From: Eutypella sp. D-1
Lineage: Eukaryota; Ascomycota; Sordariomycetes; Xylariales; Diatrypaceae
Length of the DNA stretch: 64,000 nucleotides
Direction: 5' to 3'
NCBI GenBank assembly: GCA_023313575.1
Contig: JAJTTP010000008.1
Span: 806,001-870,000, forward strand
Position 1 is the stretch's first letter; each line of letters starts with the position of its first letter. Of this stretch, positions 10,285-22,600 are shown piece after piece. The notes below the pieces were generated by a model. That model did not search any database. It was not told the DNA's origin and worked only from the letters and a program-made list of their open reading frames with translations. Both the position numbers and the translations under genes were made by a program.

Positions 10285-12506
10285 CTATAGCAAACTCAAC
10301 CCAGCTGAGACTAGAGCCATTAAAACCATCATTAGAATATGGTCTTTAGCCACCAAATTTCGTGCTGCAGCGGGAATGGCTGATTCAGTTGACGCTGGGT
10401 TATCCGCGGGGTTGGAAGCGGTCGGAATAGGTTGGCTTGAATATGTAGGGGTAGGCGTAGTCGTGGAATTTCCACCACTGCTGCCGCCATTTCCAACTCG
10501 ACCGAGTTTGGGGAATATGGACGTCGAGTTTTTATCTACGAAGATGCCGTTGGAAATCGTTGCGGAGCCATTGACGATGGCGCCCCATTGGTCGTCGGTA
10601 CAGGTGGCGTCAATGTCGCGGAGGTAGCAGAAGCGGACCAGGTCGGGCGGCGGCGTATTTTTGAGGTGCCAAGTGCTGTCGGGGCCCTCGGTCGAGTAGT
10701 CCGGCTTTCCGGCGGTATCGACCTCGCCCGTGGCGATATCGTGATTGAACAGTGCACGCATGAACATCTTGTACGCAGTCTCGGGCTGGTAGGACGGAAT
10801 CTCGTGGCCGGCCTGGTAGACGCGCGAGAAGGACAGGTTACCATGCTGTCGCACCTGTCCCCCAATATACGTCTCATTGATCACGATATCCGCATAGCCG
10901 GAGGCTCGGAATGCTTCCGCATCCGTGTGATTAATTGCCAGACTGACCGCCTCGCCGCCCATCCAGTTACAGGCGAAGTCTCGGTCGCCGTACATCAGGT
11001 GAACTTTGACGTTGTTTTCGAGGAGGAACTCAAGATCCTCGAGCCAGCCTGGACGTGGGTAGTCACCGATACTCCGGAAGGCTGTCGCAACCGTACTAGA
11101 AGACTGCGTAAAGTTCACGGGGACGCCCAGCGCCTTCTGCACGTGTGGCTGGTTGAGGTACCCGAGGTAGAAGGGCGGCGGGAACGGATCTGGATCCACC
11201 GTAGCGATATCATAGTAATTACGCCCGGATTCGGTAATATAGCGATCCCGGATATTCTCCGTGCAGAACGTCTCGGCCTCGAAGCAAATGGAATTAACTG
11301 ATTCGTTGAGACCCCGGTTCTCAGGATCGTACTCTGTTGCCAGGGCGCGGCACTCATTGATCTGGTCACGGCAGCCGCCTTCTCTCGAATAGGCGTCTTG
11401 CATTTCTAGGAAGACTGTCTCATTGACTGCCTCGATACCGTATGTATTGTTGTAGGCCATGTGCGGGTATGAAGGCCACTGAACTTGACGGTCGATGCAA
11501 GCGTTTATGAGAATTAGGGTATCAAGGTGGATGATGTAGTTTTCACCGTCGCTGTCATGCCACGTACCATTCTCGATCTTCTGGTTCTGCTCCTCAAAGA
11601 ACGCCGCGAATGCGGGACCATACCGACCGCCATATGACTCTGTCGAGATACTCACCCTTGAGTCATTTGGATGGTATCCCGGGAACTCCTGGAACCAGGT
11701 CTGAGCGAAGTGCCATATAGCGATAGCGGCGTTGCGAGAACCCAAGGCTGTATTGTTTCCATCCTGGCTTGGAAACGTACCGACTAGTAAGGTCGCGTTC
11801 TGCTCGGGGATCGTATCGTTGTCCTGTAATACAGTGACACCGCCGTATGCGAGATCAACAGTCACGTTTTGTAACGTGTCGTATGACAAGCCTACTTGCG
11901 TAGGTTGGTCCAGGAAGAGCATGTTAACTGGATATTGACTATTAGCAAACTACAACGAACACAATTTTAACGAAATTATGAGCGAAGTATACAAATAGAA
12001 CAGCTAACCTTCATTATTCCACGCCCACTCGCTCAGGTAGGTCGAATTGGAGTCCCAATTGACGTAGCATGGGCCATTTTCAACGAAAAGGCCAAGCATG
12101 GAACTGCTACCTGGGCCGCCGTTAAGCCATATGGATAGCGGCGCGTTTTCTGGATCCTTGCGCGCTTCGAAAAACCAAAAGAACGTATTGATAGGGTAGT
12201 CCTGATCCTCATCGAGGTCGGCCAGTTCACCGGGCGGGAGGTGAATGTATCCCGCATATGACTTGACGCCGGGGGTAGTTTCGCAAATACCGGGCTATTT
12301 CGTGTGCGTTAGACCCGCTCGAGCGCTTGCTTCTCCCACGTCTAAGTCAAGTTAACATCACTCACCTCCTTGTAGCTAATCTTAACCCCGTCCCCAAACC
12401 TCGATTCCAAGACTGTCACACCTTCGAGAGCCGGGGGGAATTGGGCAACGGCTAGGGCAGAGAAGCCAATGACCGCAGCGGCGGCATGTAACCCCGTTCG
12501 CAACAT
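10285..12506 (-). CDS. Serine carboxypeptidase, family S10, probably GPI-anchored
   Basis: Three exons: 12506-12366, 12294-12009, 11927-10285, giving 689 aa; introns are 71 and 81 bp. Residues 1-21 form a signal peptide ([15 protein letters not shown]). Seen: the substrate carboxylate motif [21 protein letters not shown] across the second junction, the nucleophile in [10 protein letters not shown] (S240), the catalytic Asp in [10 protein letters not shown] (D459) and His in [11 protein letters not shown] (H517). Many NxS/T sequons are present. The C-terminus has a Ser/Thr/Pro-rich stalk followed by a hydrophobic tail ([20 protein letters not shown]), the arrangement of a GPI attachment signal. 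Known: removal of C-terminal residues from peptides at acid pH, outside the cell. A farther ATG at 12578 would bury the signal peptide, so 12506 is preferred. The acceptor at 11928 was chosen because it restores the conserved NNEVNML. Confidence 0.92.
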
Positions 12507-12587
12507 GATCCAGGGAACGGTCAAACAAGCAGATAGCAACCACGCTGTCAGAGGAGAAGATTGAGCAGACAACGTCAACTATCGCAG

Positions 12588-12597
12588 TCTATATAAA
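12588..12597 (-). promoter_or_regulatory. TATA-like element upstream of the S10 carboxypeptidase
   Basis: TATATA within 12589-12596, about 85 bp upstream of the chosen ATG at 12506. The position suits a core promoter and supports transcription starting between it and the ATG. Based on motif and spacing alone. Confidence 0.3.
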
Positions 12598-14055
12598 GCC
12601 GGGCTTTACGGGTGATGCATGCATTATATGGCCTTCAGGCACACCGTATCCGCATCCCCCGTAACCGACTCCAACACACCCCGCAGCGCTGTGGTGTCTG
12701 AACGCCTGAGTGGCAGGGAACACCTAGCATATAGATAGGATCAGACACCGTCTAGGGTTGTCAATGCCGGGTGCCATGTCGAGCTATGCATGCAGATAAG
12801 TACAAATGGGCCAAGCCAAGGCGTAACGACATGGGAGCTGTACTGTTCGGGAAGGTGAACAATGTCGAACAAGATCTTTGGGCTTTGGCAATGGGCCTAT
12901 AATGATGAACACCCCAACCCGACTCGGGAGTCGTGGAATCTACCCCGCCTCTTGGCCTGTTTAAGAAGCAGATGTTGGAGAAACGCCAATCTCTAGGTTA
13001 CCCCCGAAGGAACCCCCTCATCACCATAGAGCTAGGTAAATGCACATATCGGGAAAAAAACTGCCGGGTTCATTGATATGTAAGTGTACAAGTATAACGG
13101 GATCCAACGTAGTTCTGGCAAACGAAGTTGCCTGACATGTGAACCCTGCGTAGATGTTCCCCAGTCAGGCTTCTTTACTCTGAGTCTGTCTGACCTTCAA
13201 GAAATGATTACGCCGGGATCGACAGTGTCTTGAGTGTAATAGAAGGGTTCCGCCGACACCTTTTCCCCGCAGATGTTAGATCTCTCAAAAACGACTCCAA
13301 TTGGTCGGATGAGAGGCGAGGTCTCGGGATTGGCAGTTGGGGTTGTGAAAAGAATATAGGTATACTCAACAATTAAGACATGTATCGGTTATAATGTAAA
13401 AAGTAAATAGCGGTGTTGTTTGGAGGCATTTGGGAGTAAACAATGTTGTTCCTTTTAAGTTCAGACAATCCAAGACTGGACCGGCTGTGACCCCTTAAAG
13501 TACAAGTCGTCCCTACCAACTTCACTAGTTGGAAGTAATCATGGAATTCCATGACAAGCCGAAACGAAGTATGCTTATACTGCATTTCACTTGCAATCAA
13601 ATAAACGGTATAAACAGAAGAATAAATAGTCACAGGAAGGTGCATGGCTGCCTGCGGTACAATATAAATGCTGTTCTCAGTCAGCTTCAAAGAATCAATC
13701 ATTGCTATATAGATCGCTAATATTTCTCCAACAATACTGCCGTTTTTCATAGGGGAACGCTCCGGGGAAGGCATCATCGAAAGGGCAGTGTAAACCGTGA
13801 CAAGAAACTCCAAAACCAATGCGTGTGTGAATGAAGACGAGTGCCGCCCGTCCGTCTGCATGTGCGTATACCTGTCAGTGCAAAAACCAAATCCTATATA
13901 CAACGGCCGTAATCATGTCCGCGATTTCGCACGCGTAAAATCCACGATTGAGTTGCCGAAGAAAATACCGCTCTAAGTACAGCAAGATACCCTTCCCTTC
14001 GCCTCATAACGTTAGACTTCGTAAAGAACTGACAATACGGCAGAAGCATGCCGGT
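12598..14055. other. Intergenic, no supported gene
   Basis: This is the far promoter of the S10 gene and the 3' flank of the 854-aa gene. A minus-strand open frame at 13373-13903 (176 codons) has no motif and a skewed, hydrophobic composition; I do not accept it as a gene. Confidence 0.5.
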
Positions 14056-16620
14056 TTAGATTGCCCAGGAGCCGCGTCTGGCCCTGACACCCCAGGCCAA
14101 GGGGTTCTCATCCTCGCCGAAACCGTCGTCGAAGGATGGGTGCTGGCGCGCCCACTCGCGGATGTAGAGTTTTAGCGCCCTCCAGCGAGGGGGCTTATTG
14201 CGGTGCCGCCTCTCATCCTCCTCGGGGGTGAGCATTACCTCATCATCGTCATCGCCACTGCTTGTTCTGCTGCCCGTGGCCGAGGTTATGCCCGAACGTT
14301 TCTTAACAGCAAGCTCCATCTCCAGCATGAAGCCCTTGCCAACGGAGAGGCGGTCGTCCTTGCGCAACTGCTCGATCTCGATGCCGCTGATCTTGCTGAG
14401 CTCGTCGTCGAACGCCCGCGCCGTCGCCGGGTACCCGAGGCTGATGTAGTTGTACACCTGTGTTACGAACGCGTCGTCAAACTCCTTCTCGATCCGCTCC
14501 TCCAACTCCTTCCGCGCCTTCTCCTTCCGAAGCCGCTCATCCAGAGTCGCCGAGAGCACATGGAGACCCGACCCCGGCGGAGCTAGGCTCCCGTTGCCAC
14601 CAGCGCCCATAACGGCGGGTTGCTGCCTTGTGGACTGTCGCGAGGAGCTGGCCGATGGCTGCGGTGTGAGCATGGTCACGGTGGAGGTCTCGCTGTGAGA
14701 CACCGGCTCCGCCGGCGTGGACAGGAAGGCGGAGGGGTGAAGCATGAGTGCGACTTCCTCATTGGCCTTGGTGGTGCAGAAACCACCCCAAAGGCCGCTG
14801 ACCTTCTTTTTCTTGGTGGCTGCTGCCGCTGGCTTCGCCGCGCAATAGCCGCCCCAGAGGCCCCCAGCGCCCGTCGCGTCACGTTCCTCAGACCGCGACG
14901 CCGAGTATGGGTGACTGGGCTCGATACGGGTGAGCTGTGGGCTGACACACCGTCGGAACACTAGGTCTTTACCCAGCATCGGCGGCGATGCTGCCTGGCG
15001 CATCCTCCGGAGCTGTGCGGCCTCGTCGTCATCCTCCTCGTCCACAGCGGCAGCGGCCGCTGCCGCGCCTCGGAAACCTGACGGAAGACCGAAGGGACTG
15101 GCAGCCTGCCGTAATTCACTTTCAGGTTGCTGTTGTAGCGGCGACGCTTCTGGGGGGTTTTGTGGTTCTGTTTTCTTACGCAGCGTCGGCGAAGACGCGG
15201 CAGCCTCGCCTCGTCGGGCATCCTCTGGGGTCCAGAGGGGGGTGCCATGCGGGGGAGGCAGGTCGAGCTTGTCAACGTCTGTGTCAGCGCCTGGCCTATT
15301 CTGCGCCCGCAGATTCGCCAGCTTCTCGGCGTGCGCACGCATCTCCCTGACGGCCCACCCGGGATCCGTTGATTTGCGACGCACCATCTGAGAGATGGCA
15401 GAGCTCGGAGGTTCGGAGGCCGGAAAATCCTCGTCCTCGGAGTTATCATGGGCGACGAAATGCTCCACGCCAACCGGGGACAGACCGTTCGGGAACGCGG
15501 ACATGACCTGCTCGATTTGGCGCTGCCGGAAGGCCTCCTTAGCCGCGACGGCCAGGAGATAGCCGGAAATCTCCTCGTCACACGACTCCCTCCTCTCCCG
15601 TAGCTCGTGGCGCATGCCGTTCCAGAGGTCGCCGTCGGGCGTACGGCTGTTAGGGAGCGTCGGTGGAGCCTTTTCAACCTCCATGGGTAGCGGCTCGCTT
15701 GGGGCTTCGTCATCATTCTCTTCTGAAGAGCTGCTCGACTCCGAAGACATTATGGTGTCCAAGTCCGGAATGAATGAAGACTTCGTGCCCCTCCGAGTAT
15801 TTGGGTGGGGTTTCATCGACTGCTGCCGCCGCGGCGTGAGAAAACGCGGCGACTCGCCAAGCGTGTCATCGTCTTCCTCGTTTTCTGCAACGACAACCGC
15901 CCCAGATGTGCTTGGCCGTGGTCCTACAGAACAAATAGCATCAAGAACTTTCCGCTTCGGCCGGGGTGTATATATATGATTTGTCCCGGGCGTTATGTCT
16001 GTTTTATCGGTCGGTTTCGTGGCTGGGCCCTCTTGACCCGTCCTCCTTGCCCGTCTTGATGTCTCGATTAGCTGCGGCGCAAACCGCCGTCTCGGCTTTT
16101 TCTCGGACTTCGCATTTGCATCTTGTTCCTCTGGTCCCTTTGGATGATGTGGCTGCTGGCTTTGCTGCCACGGTTCTTGACTATTGATAAGGATCGAAGG
16201 GGGCTGTGGGGTCGTGGGGGATGGGTCAGGGGTCGGTTCAGCGGTCGGGCCATGGGGATTTCTTTCCGCTCTATTAGAGGTGAAGGTAGTCTCGATTGGC
16301 ATTGGAGCAAAGCGTCGTGCAGGCTTTGTAGTCTTGGGCGGTGGCGGAGGTGCATCACGCATCTCGATGTCGTCGACCTGCACAGAAGCATCTCTCGTCT
16401 TTTTGGTAGTAGGAGTTGGAATAGCTGTCTCGGCTGCCGACCCTGATGCGGGTGGTTGGGGTTGCGTCACAGATGTGGCTGACCCTTGGGCAGAATTCGC
16501 CTCCGCTTTCCTACTGGACGATGAAGTCCTCACCGTCTCCTCCACAAGTTGGGGGGCAAAACGGCGCCGTGGTTTCGGCGCAGGGACATCACACATGGGC
16601 TCATCGTCGCCGGTTGCCAT
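14056..16620 (-). CDS. Large disordered protein with RRFAP repeats and a LisH-like C-terminal domain
   Basis: A single-exon 854-aa protein, mostly low-complexity Pro/Ser/Glu sequence. Seen: three copies of a short repeat, R-R-F-A-P followed by an E-T or I-E-T, at residues about 18-31, 101-113 and 177-189; two copies of GLWGG[YF]C at 587-593 and 609-615; an acidic, Ser-rich stretch near 295-315. The only compact part is the C-terminus: a charged helix (697-713), then FVTQVYNYISLGYPATARAFDDELSKI (718-744), which resembles a LisH dimerisation helix pair, and a basic tryptophan-containing helix (PRWRALKLYIREWA). No catalytic motif. I think it belongs to a conserved ascomycete family of unknown function, perhaps a scaffold; that is inference. 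The ATG at 16620 is the first of the open frame. Confidence 0.85.
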   Translation of the reverse strand: MATGDDEPMCDVPAPKPRRRFAPQLVEETVRTSSSSRKAEANSAQGSATSVTQPQPPASGSAAETAIPTPTTKKTRDASVQVDDIEMRDAPPPPPKTTKPARRFAPMPIETTFTSNRAERNPHGPTAEPTPDPSPTTPQPPSILINSQEPWQQSQQPHHPKGPEEQDANAKSEKKPRRRFAPQLIETSRRARRTGQEGPATKPTDKTDITPGTNHIYTPRPKRKVLDAICSVGPRPSTSGAVVVAENEEDDDTLGESPRFLTPRRQQSMKPHPNTRRGTKSSFIPDLDTIMSSESSSSSEENDDEAPSEPLPMEVEKAPPTLPNSRTPDGDLWNGMRHELRERRESCDEEISGYLLAVAAKEAFRQRQIEQVMSAFPNGLSPVGVEHFVAHDNSEDEDFPASEPPSSAISQMVRRKSTDPGWAVREMRAHAEKLANLRAQNRPGADTDVDKLDLPPPHGTPLWTPEDARRGEAAASSPTLRKKTEPQNPPEASPLQQQPESELRQAASPFGLPSGFRGAAAAAAAVDEEDDDEAAQLRRMRQAASPPMLGKDLVFRRCVSPQLTRIEPSHPYSASRSEERDATGAGGLWGGYCAAKPAAAATKKKKVSGLWGGFCTTKANEEVALMLHPSAFLSTPAEPVSHSETSTVTMLTPQPSASSSRQSTRQQPAVMGAGGNGSLAPPGSGLHVLSATLDERLRKEKARKELEERIEKEFDDAFVTQVYNYISLGYPATARAFDDELSKISGIEIEQLRKDDRLSVGKGFMLEMELAVKKRSGITSATGSRTSSGDDDDEVMLTPEEDERRHRNKPPRWRALKLYIREWARQHPSFDDGFGEDENPLAWGVRARRGSWAI

Positions 16621-19600
16621 CGTCAGGTGCTATATGTAGACCGCTAGTGGATGTAGTAGGTGATTAGGATAGTACGGACGATGGGCGCTCCCGCTCCACC
16701 GTCCAAGTCTTCGAGTCTAAAGCAAGATAAGAGCGTTCTTTAGGATTTTCGATGATGTCGACAAGGTAGACGGAGATAACGAATGCATATGTATCATATG
16801 TTTGAGTGAAAGGCTCATGGGACCAAACGGAGATCAAGTTGGCAGAACGTAACCCCCAACTTCCAAGTATCAAAAGTGTTAAGAACTGAAGAGCGCTAAA
16901 TGGTATATCATAGAAGAGACGATAGCATAAGGTAGCTAAAAACAGGCCAGAAACCTCCTCAGGGTGCTGATTCCGCAATTCAAGAAGTACAGAATGCACT
17001 GAGCCAAACCCCAGTTTATTTATTGGTTAGCCCTGTATGGCATTCGCACCAGTCGGGCCCATTCGATTAGGCTCCTGGCCGGGTCTTTTCTCCCTAAAGC
17101 GGTGGAGATCGTGGGTTGCGAGGTGGAGATGGCTCTCCGTCTTGTGTCTATCGCGGAGCAAGAGGAAGTAAGGCGTGTCGAATTGGATGCAAATACGGTG
17201 TTCCATCCTAGGGCCAGAATGTCGCCGGTTTTCGCTACAGTGTAACAATCTGGGATTGTGGGGAGAGGGATCAATTCGTGGCATTCTTATTTTCATTTCA
17301 CATTACCTCGCCCGTTCTCTCGTGCCCGAGCCCGTAGAAAGGCCAAGTCGTAATTGGTGACGTTGACGAGAGACTATTAAGCTAGTGCGAGATAGAAAAA
17401 CTCGCGGTTCCAGGCCATCCCGATTCAGGTCTGCTTGAACCTTGGCGTGAAAGTTAATGTGAAAGCCAATGTGGAATCAGACCATCAACTCCGTATACTA
17501 CTACATTGCCACCTCAGATACCTTATCTTTGCAAGTATATATCCTCATCAGTTTTGACATCCTCATGATTCAATAATTACATGATACTGCCCATCTCAAC
17601 AGAAAGCACCATGTTGCATTGGGATACAGTGCTGAATGGATAGTGCAACCCTACGGGGGAAATAGGGCTAACTACGCACGTTGTAGGGGAGCGGGGGGAC
17701 CAAATGCAAGACATGCTGGCAGGCCTCGCCAAGCAGCGCATATATATGCGTAGTTTCACCAGCACAAACCTGGCCAGCATATTAATTATGATGTCTATCA
17801 GGCACAGGTGCCCAAGGCAAGGCCAGGTAAACACTATGCTGATACTCTGACAATACTCTGGGCCAGTGATTTGAGTAAACCTCGTAGACTCGAAGTTCAA
17901 ATATGAGCCACACTACGGAGTACACTACCACAATACTGCGCGAAGCGTTCCTGACATCATAGTAGAAGGTGATATTTACCAGCTTCCAAGTTCGAATTGG
18001 GTTATCCGGTATCGGCTATGTTCGAGTTCAGTATGCCAATACCGACTAGTCAGGTACCTGATTCGAGAGTTTTGGCCCATGCAATACATATGCTTGACGT
18101 TGGAATGCTACTATTTAGAAACTCGGAATCGATATCCGCACCCAGAGGACAACACTGAATCTCAAAGTATCCATATCAGAGTATTTCCAATATGCTTAAA
18201 GCTCTAAACAGTTACCCCTTAACAAGCATAACAAGTCACAAGATCATTAAGTAGACAAGGGGAAATTTCGTCGAAAAGGAGGGCCAGCACGCGCTCCCCA
18301 ACCACCAAGTTGGACATTGGACACATAGAATTATTTAAGTTAATAAGGTTTGTTAGACTCCGATCCAGACGCTCGGGATGTAGCTTGATCTGAATGCCAA
18401 CCTACCCGACCAATCGCTAACTATTCGCCAACTTACATAGGGTGACCTAAATAGCTCTAGTACATGGGTTGACCTCAGATAGGGGCAACTTCTAGACCTT
18501 GTCAACCAATCCAATAATAGACAATAGCGTTCGTAACAAGGGTATCGTGACTAGCTGATACGCGTCATCATCAATAACCAGTCAGCCAATATACATATTT
18601 ACGAATAAGTCAGTTAAACAGTCGCTATCTTTATATAGCAATAGTAATAAATTCCGGTTTAGGGTTTCCGGCACAGGAAAATACGACAATGTAATTTTAC
18701 TGGCATGATCCGTTTTTCTTTCGAAGATGCGAGCGAGGCCGTCAGGTCGTTGACTGCTATGTGCATACTCCATACATACCTGTCGCCCCTCTTGCCCCCC
18801 TATTCCCTTGCCTACCCCGCCAAATTGGCTTGGGGGTCTTGAGATGGGAGATGTTCGTGGCCCACTTGTAGGCTGCGGACACGAGTCCAGCCACATCTCA
18901 ACTTCACGTAACATTTCAACAATACTTCAGGATCGTCAGGAGAATATGTGTCACGCAGTAGCGATATCAGCAAATTCAAAGATCAGATATCCTCAGGGGG
19001 GAAAAATCTGAAAATATGCGAATCATCTTCACTGGGCTCTATCAATAATTAACATTAGGTAATGTCTCTGCAAGAGGCGCGTGGTTCCTCTTCACCGCTT
19101 CGGGGAGGCGTGCACTGGCTTCCTAAGCCGCTCGGCATCCCGGGTTATAGCAGTGTACTGGTCTGAAGAAAAACAGCAAACTTCCGCTCTCCTTATTTTG
19201 ATATTGACTCCCCGAAGTTCAAATATTCCCCAGCGTAATGCTAGCTTACGAACTAGAATCGTTCAACTAACGGGCAAAGGTCGGCAGGCCTATGTAGCCC
19301 CTGAGAAATTGAAGAAGCGGTGTATTCATATTCACCTCGGTCTCGGTGTGAGCTGTCGCTGCGAGGGGAAAGGCTCGGCCGTCTAATGAGAGGGTCGACG
19401 ATACCATCACTTGAATGATAACAGCTTTTCAAATTGGGAGGGATGTCAGAATGGCCATTTTCCTTATCCCCCAATCAAGCACATAAGTATATCTTTACCT
19501 TGCAGGCGGGTACATATATGTAAGCGCCCATTTTTGAATACGCCCTTGGACTCCCTAATATAGTTGGGTATTCGGCCACGTCCCTTCGATGAGAAGACCA

Positions 19601-22600
19601 AAGCCTTTGCAAGCTGGTCCCTGCCTCTTGTTTGAGATCGTCGTACATCACGTGCGAACTTCCTGACAAGGCGAAATTAGTATGCGAGCGCTTGCATTCC
19701 CGTCGTGCAAAGGTGGTCTGTCCCATAGCGGAAATGAGCTGCTACTTATCCACAGCGGGCGGGAAGCAGGTATGTAATTATATGTACGAGGTAGATATGC
19801 GGCAAGAAGAGGATCCCCGTAGGTACCCAAGTCGTAGAAGCAAAGTTCCGCGAGACGCAAGATACGGTACCGTCGTTGAACAGTCTACCCTCGTTGAGAG
19901 AAGGGGGTGGGGTCACCGCATCCGTACTGTCGTGAAACCGTGCCTAGGTGAGACACGCCTACATCTCAAGAGGCTCAAATCCATGAGCCGTGAGATTTTT
20001 CGAGGTTTCTAAAGCGTAGGGTTTCTGGGTATTTGCACCCACACTACAGCAATCAGCCTGTCAGCTTGGAGGTTGTGGGAACAAACTGCAAGACCCGTCA
20101 CACTTCAAAGTTTTCCCTAAGGCTGAGGATATGTCCGACGATAATCTCCTACATTCAATTGAATAATAGGCGAGATAAGGTTTCGTTGTATGTCAGATAG
20201 GGACGTGGTGTGAGACACACGCCCTGCCCCCCCCCCCCCCCCCCCCACCTCCAAGATACACCGGCAGTGAAAAGGATTGTTCTGCCGGGCAAGGTATTAC
20301 CATGAGCTATAGCCCTGTGTGCGAGCAATACCTAGTACTGGTAGTGAAATCAATCAGATGCCTACGCCGTCGCGGCCTGGGTAAAACCATGCCGATGAAT
20401 ACGTCGCGTGTGCGATGTGTCTGCATCGCAAGGTGTACTTTACATTGCTCCGCAAATAGCTCTATCATGCATAGCAGGCCGATCGGTATTTTTATACATG
20501 CTTCAGTAGGTCGATAGACGATGACGCTATCTATCTATAAATTAGGCTTGGAAGATGCCGACGATATCGGGATCAACCCATAATCTCGACCGGGCTGTCT
20601 TATCAAATAATATCCATTGCAGCTGTCTTGCAATTGGGTACAGTTAAGTTAAAGTCGAGTTAAAAGACATGATCATTCAGACATTGTCCGTTTCACTCCA
20701 TAAATGGGATATTTTGCGAATAGCCCTTGTGAAGATTACATGATATCCTGGGCTGTACTGAAGACTGAGGACTGATGACGTTCTCTCCCCCTGCCCCCCT
20801 CCGCCCCTCCTCTATGTGACAACTCAGGGAGCTATGACAGCCACACTATCGCTCAAGTTTTGAAGCGAAGTGATATGAATTTATTAGACCCCGGGCACAA
20901 GATGGGGCCGGTGAGGTGACACTTCGCGCGTCAGTATGCAGATACTGCCTAGACGGAACGCGGAAACGAAATAAAGCTTCGGGACAAGCATCACAGTAAG
21001 ACGATCATGCTCCATTAGGGTAGACTAGCCTTTAGCATTTCGCTTGGTTTTCTTATTCCCACCCTCTCAAGCCTCTCAAACTACATCTATGACGTACATA
21101 ACTATGGGATTCTCCAGTCGCCAATATGAAACCTCGATATATTCTCTGCGCAAGGCAGTGGTCTCCATTGCGGTGTGACTTCCGAGGCCTGTCCACTTGA
21201 CTTTGTGGGGGAATTCCAGTAACTTCTGTAATATTGGCATGTGTCCATAGACCGATTAGAACTGCCAGGCCCCCAAACCCCAATGAGCGAATAGGAATTC
21301 GATTGTACCCAGACTATGCGCTGTGCATCTGCGGATTCTAATCATCAAAAGTGCGTCAGACCTCAAGACCTCTCCGAGCATATGGTGTTTTAGCCCATCC
21401 CCAGTATAACATGAAGTTATTATTAACTTCCTCGACTCCGTAACTGCATTTGCTAGTAAATTGCTTGCTCCTCACCTGGCTCTAGTCCTCTGCCGTGTAG
21501 CCCCTTTAGTCGCAAACGCACAAGGTCTTATGCAGGTTGCTACTATGCATAGTAGTATCTTTACATGTTGCACACAGATTGATGGAAGCTGGAGAGCGCA
21601 GTATCACAGTACTCAGGGAGAGCTGACCGGATTAAGCCGTCAAATTTCCCTATATGATCGATGTCTTATATCTTGCGTGCCTGGCAGGACCACCCAATCC
21701 AATCATATGTGTTCCTTTCCTAAAACCAAGTAACGGTAACACGGCACGGCGCCTTGGTTCCGGGTGTAGGTATTCGCGACAGGTATTCCGGTGAACCAGT
21801 CTAATAAAAGACAGCGCCAATGATAACGGCTCCCCGCTGTTGTCGCTGGAAAATATCCAGTAGTCGCTTAACTAGATCATGGGCGACTCTAGCCCCCTAA
21901 CTCCACGTTCTGGGCGCCGATCGCAGGGACTGGCGCGGACTCTAAAAGCTACTAATCTACGTAGACTGCAAGCACAAAGCCATTGTACCAACTGAACTTA
22001 TTAGAGTTTCTGATCCAGTATGGCACCTACCGAGCGACCGAGATATAACTACCTAGGTAGCGGTTGTTGGTAGCGGTGCTCTCCGGGGCCGCGCTTTCGG
22101 TTGCCTCCAAGGATCCTGGGGAATGTGAAAGTACAAATCTGCGAGGATGAAAGATTTTTCAGTTACTTTGTATTGGCCCCAGCGTTGTCAGCCAACCGGA
22201 CCGTTTCTCTCTCTCACCCAGAAAAGTGGCTAACATCCACCTGTGCTGTGAATGATCGGCTTCAATTTCGATCCCATCCCTGTCATATCGCGCCGCCCTG
22301 GCCGCCTAACCCGTGTGCCCGTCTGCGACCTGGCGACGTAAAACAAACTAGGTTTACCAGCAAGAAGATCCCCCCAAAAAACCACAACATTTACAAGGAT
22401 CATGTGCAGGTACCTATGTAGCTAGGCCTCTTTCAACGAAGCAGAAAATTAAACGCAAGAGATCGAGTTGATCGATTCCATCTGAGTGACGACTCGAAGA
22501 TTTAAAATTCTGACCTACCACTTCGTCACTCGTCGATATATACCCGTCTAGTCACTGGTAGGATAAAATACTGTCTACGAATAGGGTGCCTTCATACCCT

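Noticed and set aside
13373..13903. 176-codon minus-strand open frame
   Set aside because: No motif, unusual Tyr/Ser/Ile-rich composition and AT-rich third positions; it looks like chance in AT-rich DNA downstream of the 854-aa gene.
14203..16639. Several plus-strand frames of 100-150 codons
   Set aside because: Antisense shadows of the GC-rich 854-aa gene.
16664..16999. 111-codon minus-strand open frame just upstream of the 854-aa gene
   Set aside because: It sits where the promoter and leader should be and has no recognisable domain.
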